Source: Rhizobiaceae bacterium
GTDB taxonomy: Bacteria; Pseudomonadota; Alphaproteobacteria; Rhizobiales; Rhizobiaceae
Length of the DNA stretch: 64,000 nucleotides
Direction: 5' to 3'
Assembly: GCA_029212415.1 (NCBI GenBank)
Contig: JARGOF010000010.1
Location: forward strand, 1-64,000
A model generated the notes under the pieces. That model was given only the letters and a program-made list of their open reading frames with translations, was not told the DNA's origin and did not search any database. Position numbers and translations under genes: made by a program. Shown here piece by piece: positions 54,436 through 63,660 of the stretch. Each line of letters opens with the position of its first letter. Position 1 is the stretch's first letter.

Positions 54436-54457
54436 GCGGGCGGAACCATCCGCCCGC
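54436..54457. terminator. GC-rich hairpin after the ligI-TRAP operon
   Basis: GCGGGCGG-AACCAT-CCGCCCGC is a perfect 8-bp stem, 14 bp past the binding-protein stop. It lacks a T-run. It probably ends or stabilises the ligI-TRAP transcript and separates it from the dienelactone hydrolase gene. Confidence 0.6.
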
Positions 54458-54536
54458 GCATTAACCAGATCTGCAGCGAATTGTCTTTATAAGGGTCCAC
54501 TGCAATACGTTCCGATACAACACAGGAGACTTGCCG

Positions 54537-55199
54537 ATGAACCTCAAGCTAACCGCTGAAGATGGACACGAATTTGACTGCTGGATAGAGAACGCCACCG
54601 GCATCCCACGCGGTGGTCTGGTCATCCTGCAAGAGATCTTTGGCGTAACCGACCAACTCAAGGGTCTGGCCGCGCGCTATGGTGCCCTTGGCTACAATGT
54701 TGCCGTTCCAGCCCTGTTTGACCGGCAACAACCTGGCGCCGTAATTCCTTTCAATGATGCTTTGCCGGGGCGCGACATGATGCTCGCCGCCGATCTCGAC
54801 CAGACGATGCTCGATATCGCTGCAACGGTCGACATGCTGGTTGCCAACGGCAGCGGCAAGATTGCGGCCATGGGCTTTTGCTGGGGTGGCGGTCTTGCCA
54901 TCCGAGCCGCTCAAAAACTGGATATTTCCGCCGCAGTTTCATTCTATGGCACGCGTCTGCCGCAATATCTCGACAGCCCGCTCAAGGCGCCGGTCCTCGG
55001 CCATTTTGGTATCCACGATGACCATGTGCCTGCTGAAATGCTTGACAAGGCGGTGCACTATCTCAAGAGCCTGAAGGTTTATCGCTACGACACCGGTCAT
55101 GCCTTTGCCAATGACGCACGACCAACATTCTACAATGCCGATGCCGCGGAACTTGCCCATCAGCGCACCCAGGAATTCCTGGCCGCTCAGTTGAGTTAG
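54537..55199 (+). CDS. Dienelactone hydrolase family protein
   Basis: A 220-residue alpha/beta hydrolase. The nucleophile is Cys in AAMGFCWGGGLAIRAAQ. The remaining triad members are Asp in GIHDDHVPAE and His in DTGHAFANDARP, as in carboxymethylenebutenolidase. It hydrolyses dienelactones or related esters in the cytoplasm. ATG 54537 has AGGAG; the TTG at 54531 adds two residues only. It lies 114 bp after the ligI-TRAP genes behind a hairpin, so it may be separate, although a link to aromatic catabolism is plausible. Confidence 0.93.
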   Translation: MNLKLTAEDGHEFDCWIENATGIPRGGLVILQEIFGVTDQLKGLAARYGALGYNVAVPALFDRQQPGAVIPFNDALPGRDMMLAADLDQTMLDIAATVDMLVANGSGKIAAMGFCWGGGLAIRAAQKLDISAAVSFYGTRLPQYLDSPLKAPVLGHFGIHDDHVPAEMLDKAVHYLKSLKVYRYDTGHAFANDARPTFYNADAAELAHQRTQEFLAAQLS

Positions 55200-55230
55200 A
55201 GAGCATGTCTTGAAAGAAAGACCGAAAAGG

Positions 55231-55254
55231 ATGATGGGCCCGAGAGCCCGTCAT
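55231..55254. terminator. Bidirectional hairpin between DLH and MFS genes
   Basis: ATGATGGGC and GCCCGTCAT form a 9-bp stem with one G-U pair and a 6-nt loop, in the 58-bp convergent gap. On the minus strand CCTTTTC follows, a weak T-tract that would serve the MFS gene. Confidence 0.6.
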
Positions 55255-55257
55255 CTG

Positions 55258-56637
55258 TCAGGATCCGGCACTTTCCGCCCGTTTGCTGCTGACAAAGGGT
55301 AACAACAGCAAACCCAGCACGAGAAGCAGGATCACGGGTGTAATGCCCAGACGCTGACTGGCAAAAATACCTGTTGCCTGGGCGATCAGCAATGGCCCGA
55401 TAAAGGTCGTCGCCTTGCCTGACAAGGCATAGAGGCCAAAGGCTTCCGTCACCTTTTCCGATGGAACCTGATCAACCAGCAAGGTTCTGGAAGCGGCCTG
55501 GAGGGCACCACCTGCAGCCCCGATGAAACAACCCGCAACATAAAAGACAATATCGGGCAATGAAGACGCTGCATCGGCGCTGCCGACCGTCATGAACAGC
55601 ACTTCATTGGGTGACGTTGAAACAATGACAATGCAACAGGCAGCCAGCACGACAATGCTGGTCGAGACGACCTTTTTGGGTCCAAGACGATCATCAATCT
55701 GCCCGCCGAAATAGGCGCCGATGACACCTGTCAAAGCTGCCAGAATACCGAAAACGCCAATCTGGGTAATCGACCAGCCAAGCACACCGGCCGCATAGAT
55801 ACCGCCAAAGGCATAAAGCGCATTCAGCCCATCGCGATAAAGCATGCTGGATATCAGGTAGGAGAAATAGCTCTTTTGGCCGGGCAGTGATCGCAATGTC
55901 TGTCCAAGATTGCGCAGACCGCGCACGACAGCCCCCTTTGCCGACACCCGACGCGGTATGTCAGGCGTGAACAGGAACATCGGCAGAACAAAGATCAGGA
56001 ACCAGATTGCCGTCAAGGGACCCGATGCGCGGCTGCCTTCATAGGTGGCGCTGTCCAGACCAAACAATGGCACGATGCCAAGCAGGGTCTTGCCCGTTGA
56101 TGGCTCACCGGCCATGAAACCCAGAACAATGATGAGGGAGATAATGCCGCCCACATATCCCAGCGCCCAGGCCGATCCCGACAGGCGGCCAAGCCGTGAG
56201 CGGGGCACCAGATCAGGCATCATGGCATTGTTGAAAACAGCGGCAAACTCCATGCCGATCAGCGCCAGGATCAGCGCAAAAATGATCAGCGAAATATTGG
56301 CGCTGCCAGGCGGCGAAAACCACAAAAGCCAGCAGCCGATAATTCCCAGTATCGAAAAGAACAGGATCCACGGCTTTCGGGGACCGGTTGTATCGGCTAT
56401 GGCGCCCAGAATTGGTGCCATGAAGGCGATTGCCAGGCCGCCAAGGCCGGTGGCATAGCCCCATATTTCCTGGCCTTTGACCGGTGTTTCCGCCACCTGC
56501 GAGACAAAATAGGGTGCAAAGACAAAAGTAATGATCAATGTGTGAAAGGGCTGCGCTGCCCAGTCAAACATCATCCAGCCGAATATACCCTTTCGATCAG
56601 CGCCGACGACACCGGCATCCTCTTCCCGTACGCTCAT
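55258..56637 (-). CDS. MFS permease of the UMF1 (Atg22-like) type
   Basis: A 459-residue transporter with about 12 helices. The opening GIFGWMMFDWAAQPFHTLIITFVFAPYF is the hallmark of the UMF1/vacuole-effluxer-like family, together with GLAIAFMAPILGAIADTTGPRKPWI and ATTFIGPLLIAQ. The substrate is unknown; the fungal relative exports amino acids from the vacuole. It lies 31 bp downstream of the NAD-glutamate dehydrogenase gene on the same strand, a pairing that could link amino-acid export or uptake to glutamate catabolism. Confidence 0.92.
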   Translation of the reverse strand: MSVREEDAGVVGADRKGIFGWMMFDWAAQPFHTLIITFVFAPYFVSQVAETPVKGQEIWGYATGLGGLAIAFMAPILGAIADTTGPRKPWILFFSILGIIGCWLLWFSPPGSANISLIIFALILALIGMEFAAVFNNAMMPDLVPRSRLGRLSGSAWALGYVGGIISLIIVLGFMAGEPSTGKTLLGIVPLFGLDSATYEGSRASGPLTAIWFLIFVLPMFLFTPDIPRRVSAKGAVVRGLRNLGQTLRSLPGQKSYFSYLISSMLYRDGLNALYAFGGIYAAGVLGWSITQIGVFGILAALTGVIGAYFGGQIDDRLGPKKVVSTSIVVLAACCIVIVSTSPNEVLFMTVGSADAASSLPDIVFYVAGCFIGAAGGALQAASRTLLVDQVPSEKVTEAFGLYALSGKATTFIGPLLIAQATGIFASQRLGITPVILLLVLGLLLLPFVSSKRAESAGS

Positions 56638-56668
56638 TCGTCAATTCCCCCAACCGCCGCATGCAGCG

Positions 56669-59600
56669 CTAATTTCTGGTCTTTGCGATGTCATTCATCA
56701 TGCCCGCTGCCACCGTCAGGCGCGCAATATTCATGTCGCCACTCTCGATCAATTCACTGATTCGCTCCTGGGTTCGGTCGATGCGAATCCGGTCAGCCCC
56801 ATGCCAGCCCGCCACCGGATCCTCTTCTGATCCGAACTTTTCCAGTGCTGACGCTGTGATCGATCGCCGGGCTGCGGTAATTTCATCCAGACCCCGCGCA
56901 ATGGCAAGCGCTTCATAATGATCCGAGACACTTGCGTTATTGGCGGCCACATCGATACGTCCGATCCGGAACAATTCGGATACGTCGAAGAATATTTTGG
57001 CTGATTTCTTCAGGTCGGCGCCGGAAACCGCCGCAATCTGCATGATCTCGGGAATAAGCGACAGGCTTGGCAATTGAGACAAACGTGTGGCCAGCTTCGG
57101 CGGAATGCCATTGCTGATGCCCTCCGCATAGCGTCGCGCTGTCTCCTCCTGCATGAAGCCAGGCAGCAGCGATGGCAACGTCGACTCCAACGAGCCAACG
57201 GCGGTCTGAAGTTCCTTGACCGTTGCCTCCAGGTTCATCGCGTAGAGGCCGGTTTTCAAAGCCCAGCGCGATACCGTCAGGATGACATGCCCGACACCGG
57301 CGTATAATCGTTTTTGAACGTCACCGGGTATCAAATTGTCCAGTTCATCTATTGCATCATAGAGTGACGACAGGTTCAGCCCATCGCGAACCATGACATA
57401 GGTCTTGACAATATCGGACGACAACATGCCGGTGGCGTCGCTCAACTTGCTGACAAAGGTCGGTCCGCCCCGATTGATCGTATCATTGGCCAGCAAGGTT
57501 CCAATGATTTCCCGACGCAATCGATGTTCCTTGATATCCTTGCCATGGGCCTTGTGCATTCCCTTCGGGAAATAGGCCATAAGCGCAGTTTCGAAATAGC
57601 CGTCATCCAGCAAGGCGCTCCTGCTGAGGTCATCAAAAAGGAAAATCTTGGCATAGGACAGCAGGACACCGATTTCAGCTCTGGTAAGCGGCTTGCCGGC
57701 AGCAACGCGTTCCACCAGGGTCTGATTGTCAGGCAAGGTCTCAACCACCCGGTCCAGATGCCCCCGGGCTTCAAGCTGCGCCATCAGCCGAATGAGATCA
57801 CCTGTGGCACGGGTGCTGCGTCGTTCGACAAGAGAGATGGCAAGGGTTTGCAGATAATTGTTGCGCAACACCAGCGCAGCCACTTCATCCGTCATCAAAA
57901 TCAGCAATTTGTTGCGGTTTGCCAACGTCAGACGATCATCGCGCATCGCATTGGCCAGCGCGATCTTGATATTGACCTCGACGTCAGACGAATTCACCCC
58001 GGCGGAATTGTCGATTGCATCGGAATTGCTTCGGCCCCCACGCAGGTTGAAGGCAATACGTCCGCGTTGCGTGACACCCAGATTGGCGCCTTCACCAATA
58101 ACCTTGACACGCAACTGATCTGCCGTGACGCGCACCGCATCATTGGCCCGGTCGCCAACCTCCGCATCGCTTTCGCCTGCTTCCTTGACATAGGTGCCGA
58201 TGCCGCCGAACCACAGCAAATCGGCCTCTGATTTCAAAATGGCCGTTATGATATCCAGCGGCGAGGCCTTCAGTGTGGAAAGCCCGATGGCCGCTGCGGC
58301 CTGTTTTGTCAGCGTGACCGATTTTTCCGAACGGGAAATGATCATCGCCCCTTCCGACAGTTTGGACTGATCGTAATCCTGCCAACTGGAACGGCCCAGG
58401 GCGAACATGCGCTTGCGCTCGGCAAAGGACGTTTTGCATACCGGATCCGGGTCAATGAAAATATCGCGATGGTCAAAGGCGGCCACCAGCCTGATTTTTG
58501 GCGACAGCAACATGCCATTGCCAAAAACATCCCCCGACATGTCGCCCACGCCGATGACGGTAAATTCACTCTTCTGGATATCCACATCCATTTCCCGGAA
58601 ATGGCGTTTGACTGCTTCCCAGGCACCGCGGGCGGTGATTCCCATTTTCTTGTGGTCGTAGCCATCCGAACCACCGGAGGCAAAGGCATCATCCAGCCAG
58701 AAATGGTGCGCCTGGCTGATCGCATTGGCCGTGTCTGAAAAGGTCGCTGTCCCCTTGTCAGCCGCAACAACAAAATAGGGGTCCTCACCATCGTGGCAAC
58801 GGGTGCTTTGTGGAAAGACGACCTTGCCGTCGACTATATTGTCCGTGACCGACAGCAATGCGGTGATGAAAGTCTTGTAGGCATTGCGCCCGGCATTGAA
58901 TATGTCGTCACGCGTGCCGCCGGACGGAAGCTGTTTGGGATAGAATCCACCCTTTGATCCGACCGGGACAATGACGGCATTCTTGACCTGCTGGGCCTTC
59001 ACCAGACCCAGCACTTCGGTACGGTAATCCTGCGCCCGGTCCGACCAGCGAAGACCGCCGCGGGCAATCGGCCCAAAGCGCAGATGAACACCCTCCACTT
59101 CCGATCCATAGACGAAAATCTCACGGTAGGGCCGCGGCTCGGGAAGACCATCGAGAGCACGCGGATTGAGTTTGAAGGCCAGTGTTCTTCGGAACGATCC
59201 GTCTTCTTCCCGGTGATAGAAATTTGTCCGCAGGGTGCTTGATATGACATTGACATAGCGACGCAAAATCCGGTCATCATCAAGACTTGGAACGCGTGTC
59301 AGAGCCTCTTCGATAGCCGCGCTTGTCTCCTCAAAGGTCTTTTCAGCCTCCTCGGGAATCATCTCCGGATCAAAACGGCTGCTGAAGAGATTGAACAGAT
59401 TGGACGCTATGTCCGGGTATCGATTGAGCGTGTCGGCAATATAGCCTTGCGAAAAGGTAATGCCTGTTTGACGCAGATAACGCGCATAGGCGCGAAGCAC
59501 CGTGACGTGCCTCACCGGCAGGCCGCAATTGATCACCAGTCGATTGAAACCGTCATTGTCGATCTCGCCGAACCAGGTCGACATGAAGGCGTCGTCCAGC

Positions 59601-61480
59601 ATATTAACCAGACGTGACAGATCAACGGCCCGGCCTTCACGCTGCACCAGTTCCATATCGTGAACGACAACCCCATGGGATTCGGTTTCCTCAATGCCGA
59701 CGCTCAGATCAAAGGTCTGTTCGCTGATCACGCTGAAGCCGAGATTTTCCAGCAGCGGCACGCGGCGCGACAGGGAAACCGGTTCCTCGTGGTGAAAAAT
59801 CTTCAGCGACAGATTTTCACTGGCTTCTCCGGCACGCTGGTAAAAATCGATGCTGATCGGATTGTCAGCATTGCATTGCAAAAGGCTCGGCAGGTCATCA
59901 ACAGCCTGCTCGGGTGTGAAATTGTCCCGATAGGCATGCGATGTGTGGAGAGACAGGCTGTTTTCACCGGCCAGAGTGGCGAAGCGATCTTCCCAACGGG
60001 CCACGATCTCGCGAACATTATGCTCCAGCACGTCCTGCGAAACGCGCGGCGTGCGCCCTGCCGAACGGCCCATAATGAAGTGAACGCGGGCGACGCCGCC
60101 TTCCGGAAACGCCGGATAATAGGCTGACAGCCGTGCCTCGAAGACGTCCTTGAGATAGGCGCTGATACGTTCGCGGGCAATCGAATCATACTGGTCGCGC
60201 GGCACATAGACGAGCACGGATACAAACCGGTCAAAACGATCAATGCGTGGCAGAACACGCACACGCGGCCGGTCATTCAACTCGATAATTTGCTCGCAAA
60301 ACCCGGCAAGCATCGGCGCGTCGATCTGGAACAGTTCATCGCGTGGATAGCTCTCCAGAACATTCAGCAGTATTTTTCCCGAATGGCTGTGCTGGTCGAA
60401 GCCAAAACTCTCGACCACGGCACGGGTTTTGGATCGAAGCAGCGGAATACGTTGCACGGAGCGCGTATAGGCGCTGGATGTAAACAGCCCGACAATGCGC
60501 AATTCGCCGGTGACGCGCCCGCTCTCGTCGTAACGTTTGACCCCGACATAATCCATATAGGTTCGACGATGGACCAGCGAGCGCACATTCGCCTTGGTAA
60601 CAATGAGAACGTCCGGTCCCTGCAGGAAAGCCAGCAATTCCGGTGTTGTCGTCACATGATCGCTGCCGCGCCTGAGAACCCGGACATCCGGGTCGGACAG
60701 GATGCCAAGGCCTGTTTCGTCGACACGCTCGACTGTCGCGTCCTTGCCACTGCCGCGATAGTGGTATTCGCGTATGCCCAGAAAGGTAAAATTGTCATCC
60801 AGCAGCCAGGCAAGAAAGGCCAGCGCTTCTTCGCGTTCCGCCAGATGCTGGTTGCCACCGGCATTCTTCAACTGGGATACGATGGCGTCTACCTTGGTCA
60901 GCATCGGCCGCCAATCGGCAACAGCACGATGGACCTGATCCAGAACCATGATCAGATTGCTCTGCAAGGCGGCGATTTCCGCTTCTGAAAGCAGTGAAAC
61001 GTGAATCTGGATAAAACTGGTCTTTTGCCGGCTTGCATCTTCTTTGCCGGCAACGGCCAGGCTTATGTCCTTGATGGAATTGTCATCGGCTCTCAGCACA
61101 TTGAGAATCGGATGGGCTGCAAGGCAGATATCCCGGTGGCTGTCAGCAATTTCGCCCATGATCGAATCATATAAAAACGGCATGTTGCGATCGATGATCG
61201 TGATAACGCTTAAAGCACGCCCGGCAAGATCGACACTTCCCAGCGGACCATCAATCGGTCCGACCTGCACAATGGCATCCTTGCCGTTCCACTGACTGAG
61301 TTGTTCATGGGCGTGAATGCAGCAGGCAGCCAGCGATTCCGGCCTGAAAGCAAGCACGTCATCGGCACTGACATGACCATAAAACTGGTCCGGCTCTATG
61401 TATTTGGATTTTGACCCGCGCAAAATTTCGGCAATTCTGGCGATCTGTTTGTCACGTTTAGGATGCAGGCGGGTGCCCAT
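56669..61480 (-). CDS. NAD-specific glutamate dehydrogenase, large (180-kDa) class
   Basis: A 1603-residue protein, the usual size for this class. A long N-terminal regulatory region with ACT-like parts (about 1-700) precedes the catalytic domain. Its motifs include RFGPIARGGLRWSDRAQDYRTEVLGLVKAQQVKNAVIVPVGSKGGF (substrate-binding Lys) and the Rossmann region GVGDMSGDVFGNGML. It deaminates glutamate to 2-oxoglutarate with NAD+ in the cytoplasm. The start MGTRLHPKRDKQIARIAEIL at 61480 fits family members, with a GGGAGAGA site. The MFS gene follows. Confidence 0.97.
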   Translation of the reverse strand: MGTRLHPKRDKQIARIAEILRGSKSKYIEPDQFYGHVSADDVLAFRPESLAACCIHAHEQLSQWNGKDAIVQVGPIDGPLGSVDLAGRALSVITIIDRNMPFLYDSIMGEIADSHRDICLAAHPILNVLRADDNSIKDISLAVAGKEDASRQKTSFIQIHVSLLSEAEIAALQSNLIMVLDQVHRAVADWRPMLTKVDAIVSQLKNAGGNQHLAEREEALAFLAWLLDDNFTFLGIREYHYRGSGKDATVERVDETGLGILSDPDVRVLRRGSDHVTTTPELLAFLQGPDVLIVTKANVRSLVHRRTYMDYVGVKRYDESGRVTGELRIVGLFTSSAYTRSVQRIPLLRSKTRAVVESFGFDQHSHSGKILLNVLESYPRDELFQIDAPMLAGFCEQIIELNDRPRVRVLPRIDRFDRFVSVLVYVPRDQYDSIARERISAYLKDVFEARLSAYYPAFPEGGVARVHFIMGRSAGRTPRVSQDVLEHNVREIVARWEDRFATLAGENSLSLHTSHAYRDNFTPEQAVDDLPSLLQCNADNPISIDFYQRAGEASENLSLKIFHHEEPVSLSRRVPLLENLGFSVISEQTFDLSVGIEETESHGVVVHDMELVQREGRAVDLSRLVNMLDDAFMSTWFGEIDNDGFNRLVINCGLPVRHVTVLRAYARYLRQTGITFSQGYIADTLNRYPDIASNLFNLFSSRFDPEMIPEEAEKTFEETSAAIEEALTRVPSLDDDRILRRYVNVISSTLRTNFYHREEDGSFRRTLAFKLNPRALDGLPEPRPYREIFVYGSEVEGVHLRFGPIARGGLRWSDRAQDYRTEVLGLVKAQQVKNAVIVPVGSKGGFYPKQLPSGGTRDDIFNAGRNAYKTFITALLSVTDNIVDGKVVFPQSTRCHDGEDPYFVVAADKGTATFSDTANAISQAHHFWLDDAFASGGSDGYDHKKMGITARGAWEAVKRHFREMDVDIQKSEFTVIGVGDMSGDVFGNGMLLSPKIRLVAAFDHRDIFIDPDPVCKTSFAERKRMFALGRSSWQDYDQSKLSEGAMIISRSEKSVTLTKQAAAAIGLSTLKASPLDIITAILKSEADLLWFGGIGTYVKEAGESDAEVGDRANDAVRVTADQLRVKVIGEGANLGVTQRGRIAFNLRGGRSNSDAIDNSAGVNSSDVEVNIKIALANAMRDDRLTLANRNKLLILMTDEVAALVLRNNYLQTLAISLVERRSTRATGDLIRLMAQLEARGHLDRVVETLPDNQTLVERVAAGKPLTRAEIGVLLSYAKIFLFDDLSRSALLDDGYFETALMAYFPKGMHKAHGKDIKEHRLRREIIGTLLANDTINRGGPTFVSKLSDATGMLSSDIVKTYVMVRDGLNLSSLYDAIDELDNLIPGDVQKRLYAGVGHVILTVSRWALKTGLYAMNLEATVKELQTAVGSLESTLPSLLPGFMQEETARRYAEGISNGIPPKLATRLSQLPSLSLIPEIMQIAAVSGADLKKSAKIFFDVSELFRIGRIDVAANNASVSDHYEALAIARGLDEITAARRSITASALEKFGSEEDPVAGWHGADRIRIDRTQERISELIESGDMNIARLTVAAGMMNDIAKTRN

Positions 61481-61597
61481 GTCTCTCTCCCGGTATAAGT
61501 TAAGGCACTCGACCTAGCCTTGCATTCAATGGTAGCAGAACAACAGCCCGATGTGATGCAAATATTTATAACATCACTACAGTCACCGGAGAATGAC

Positions 61598-62173
61598 ATG
61601 ACCACCCAAGCAAAAAATGCCACGGCCCTGGATCTGCCACCGAGCAAGGAGCTTTCAGAGGAAACCAGAGCCTATTTTGATAAATGCCAGGAAAAACTCG
61701 GCATGATCCCCAATGTGTTGCTGGCCTATGCCTTTGACGATGTCAAACTTCAGGCTTTCAGCGCCTTTTACAATGATCTCATGCTGGGCAATTCAGGCCT
61801 GTCCAAACTTGAACGGGAAATGATTGCCGTTGCCGTGTCGTCCGTGAACCGCTGTTTTTACTGCCTTGCTGCCCATGGCGCAGCGGTCAGACAGCTATCC
61901 GGCAATCCGAAACTGGGTGAACAGATGGTCATGAACTATCGCTCTGCCGATCTTGATGAGCGTCAGCGGGCAATGCTGGATTTTGCCGTAAAACTGACCG
62001 AAACACCCGGCAGGATCGAGGAGCAGGATCGTGAAGCCCTGCGCGCGGTTGGTTTCAACGACCGCGATATCTGGGACATCGGTGCCACGGCATCCTTCTT
62101 CAACATGACAAACCGCATGGCCTCCGCCACTGACATGCGACCCAATGACGAATATCATTCCATGGCGCGCTAA
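61598..62173 (+). CDS. Peroxidase-related / carboxymuconolactone-decarboxylase-like protein with CXXC
   Basis: A 191-residue AhpD/CMD-fold protein. EREMIAVAVSSVNRCFYCLAAHGAAVRQL holds the active CXXC plus downstream His typical of AhpD-like alkylhydroperoxidases. The C-terminal IWDIGATASFFNMTNRMASATDMRPNDEYH matches the uncharacterised peroxidase-related subfamily. The ORF track start at 61520 is upstream of CGGAG; ATG 61598 is the supported start. It is divergent from the glutamate dehydrogenase gene. Likely a cytoplasmic thiol peroxidase. Confidence 0.92.
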   Translation: MTTQAKNATALDLPPSKELSEETRAYFDKCQEKLGMIPNVLLAYAFDDVKLQAFSAFYNDLMLGNSGLSKLEREMIAVAVSSVNRCFYCLAAHGAAVRQLSGNPKLGEQMVMNYRSADLDERQRAMLDFAVKLTETPGRIEEQDREALRAVGFNDRDIWDIGATASFFNMTNRMASATDMRPNDEYHSMAR

Positions 62174-62187
62174 CGCCTTTGGTTGCA

Positions 62188-62820
62188 TCATATCTCGATG
62201 ACGTGATCGGGCAATTCATTGGGATTGTCCGCCGAAGGGGGAAAATGCACGATCAAAATGGTCTGGATCTGTTCCACGGCATTGATCAATGCATGGGCCA
62301 GCTTCTTCTCGGCGGCACCCGCGATCAGGTCTGCAACAATGGTGTTCCACTGATCCTGCGACACCTTGTCGGATATGCCACCATCGGCAACGACTTCCGC
62401 ATAGCGCTCTGCCAGTGAAACAAAGACAAGCACCCCGGTGCGGGCTTGCGTCCGGTGGGTGTTCTGGGCAAAAAACTGCTGCATCGCATTGGCATGAGCG
62501 CGGCGATAGCGCAGGGATTTGGGCACCAGCAGGAGCCTTAGCCGGGGTATCTGATAGAGTATCAACAGCCCGGACCCATAGGCAATGAACTGGGCGGTGA
62601 CAAAGATCCGCAGATCAATATCAATCCACAACCAGTAAAACAGCCAGGCAAACAGCAGGCCCACCATCAGTGTGACGGCTGAAAATACAAAGCCTGCCGC
62701 CAGAAAATAGCTGTCTGACTGGCGACAGACGGCACAATGGATTTCTCCACTTGTCTGCCGCTCCGCCAACTGGATGGCCGCTGCAATTTGCTTATGTTCC
62801 TCATGGGTGAAAATTACCAT
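62188..62820 (-). CDS. TPM-domain membrane protein
   Basis: A 210-residue protein. The first half has an HTEEHKQIAAAIQLAERQTSGEIHCAV-type TPM start, then two helices (YFLAAGFVFSAVTLMVGLLFAWLFYWLW and LRIFVTAQFIAYGSGLLILYQI). The second half has TGVLVFVSLAERYAEVVADGGI, the core of the TPM_phosphatase fold. TPM proteins are linked to membrane-complex repair or assembly; their activity is unsettled. The start overlaps the stop of the preceding TPM gene (ATGGTAA). Confidence 0.9.
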   Translation of the reverse strand: MVIFTHEEHKQIAAAIQLAERQTSGEIHCAVCRQSDSYFLAAGFVFSAVTLMVGLLFAWLFYWLWIDIDLRIFVTAQFIAYGSGLLILYQIPRLRLLLVPKSLRYRRAHANAMQQFFAQNTHRTQARTGVLVFVSLAERYAEVVADGGISDKVSQDQWNTIVADLIAGAAEKKLAHALINAVEQIQTILIVHFPPSADNPNELPDHVIEI

Positions 62821-63650
62821 CCTCCGGATGCCCCTCCGCCGCCTGATGATCCACCGCCACCGGAAAATCCGCCACCGGAACGGCCGGACCGACCCCTGCT
62901 ACCTGCAGAACCACTGGAGGCACCGCCCCCATAGGAAACAGCAATGCCGAGCCATTTGTACCGACCCGGCGCCAGCTTTTTGCCAAATATGGATGCCAGG
63001 ATGGAAAAGCCGAATATGCTGACGAAAAACGAAACAAAAAGCACAAAGACCACCTTGCCCCAGGTGTCCTGCCCAAGGGATTTTTCCGCATTGCGCTCGG
63101 CGCGGGCCTTCAGTTCATCGGCGTTGCCCTCAAGAACGGATATGATGTCATCAACGCCGCGCCTTATGCCCGCCTCATAGTTGCCCGCCCGAAATTCCGG
63201 GACCATTGAATTTTCGATTATGAGCCTTGAAAGCAGGTCTGTCAGAATGCCTTCCAGACCGTAGCCGACTTCAATGCGCATTTTCCTGTCATCAATGGCA
63301 ACAAGCAGCAACACGCCATTGTTTTCTCCGGCCTGCCCCAGACCCCAATGACGAAACAACTGATTGGCATAGGGCTCTATGGGGCTTTCGCCGGTGCTTC
63401 TTACCGTCGCAACCACAAGCTGATCCGAGGATTTGGCTTCGAAAGCCGCCAGCTGTTCAATCAATTGCGCTTTTGTCCCGGAAGACAGGACATGGGCTTC
63501 ATCAACCACCCGTCCCGTCAGTGCAGGAAAATCCTGCGCCCTGGCGCCAGACTGACTGACGACGACAAGGGCAAGCAGCAAGAGAGCCGCTGACAGGCGC
63601 CGAAATCCGAATGTCATCGATCTCATGGGCGCGTGCATGGTGCCGTTCAT
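62814..63650 (-). CDS. YgcG-type TPM-domain protein with glycine-rich C-terminus
   Basis: About 278 residues. A signal peptide or anchor (RRLSAALLLLALVVVSQSGARAQ) is followed by a periplasmic TPM domain (LTGRVVDEAHVLSSGTKAQLIEQLAAFEAKSSDQLVVATV, RKMRIEVGYGLEGILTD). Then come a helix (VVFVLFVSFFVSIFGFSIL) and a Gly/Ser tail (GGGFSGGGGSSGGGGASGGW). It belongs to the LemA/YgcG/TPM module common in bacteria. ATG 63650 is chosen; a TTG at 63668 would overlap lemA, and ATG 63626 is also possible. Confidence 0.9.
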   Translation of the reverse strand: MNGTMHAPMRSMTFGFRRLSAALLLLALVVVSQSGARAQDFPALTGRVVDEAHVLSSGTKAQLIEQLAAFEAKSSDQLVVATVRSTGESPIEPYANQLFRHWGLGQAGENNGVLLLVAIDDRKMRIEVGYGLEGILTDLLSRLIIENSMVPEFRAGNYEAGIRRGVDDIISVLEGNADELKARAERNAEKSLGQDTWGKVVFVLFVSFFVSIFGFSILASIFGKKLAPGRYKWLGIAVSYGGGASSGSAGSRGRSGRSGGGFSGGGGSSGGGGASGGW

Positions 63651-63660
63651 GGAATTGACT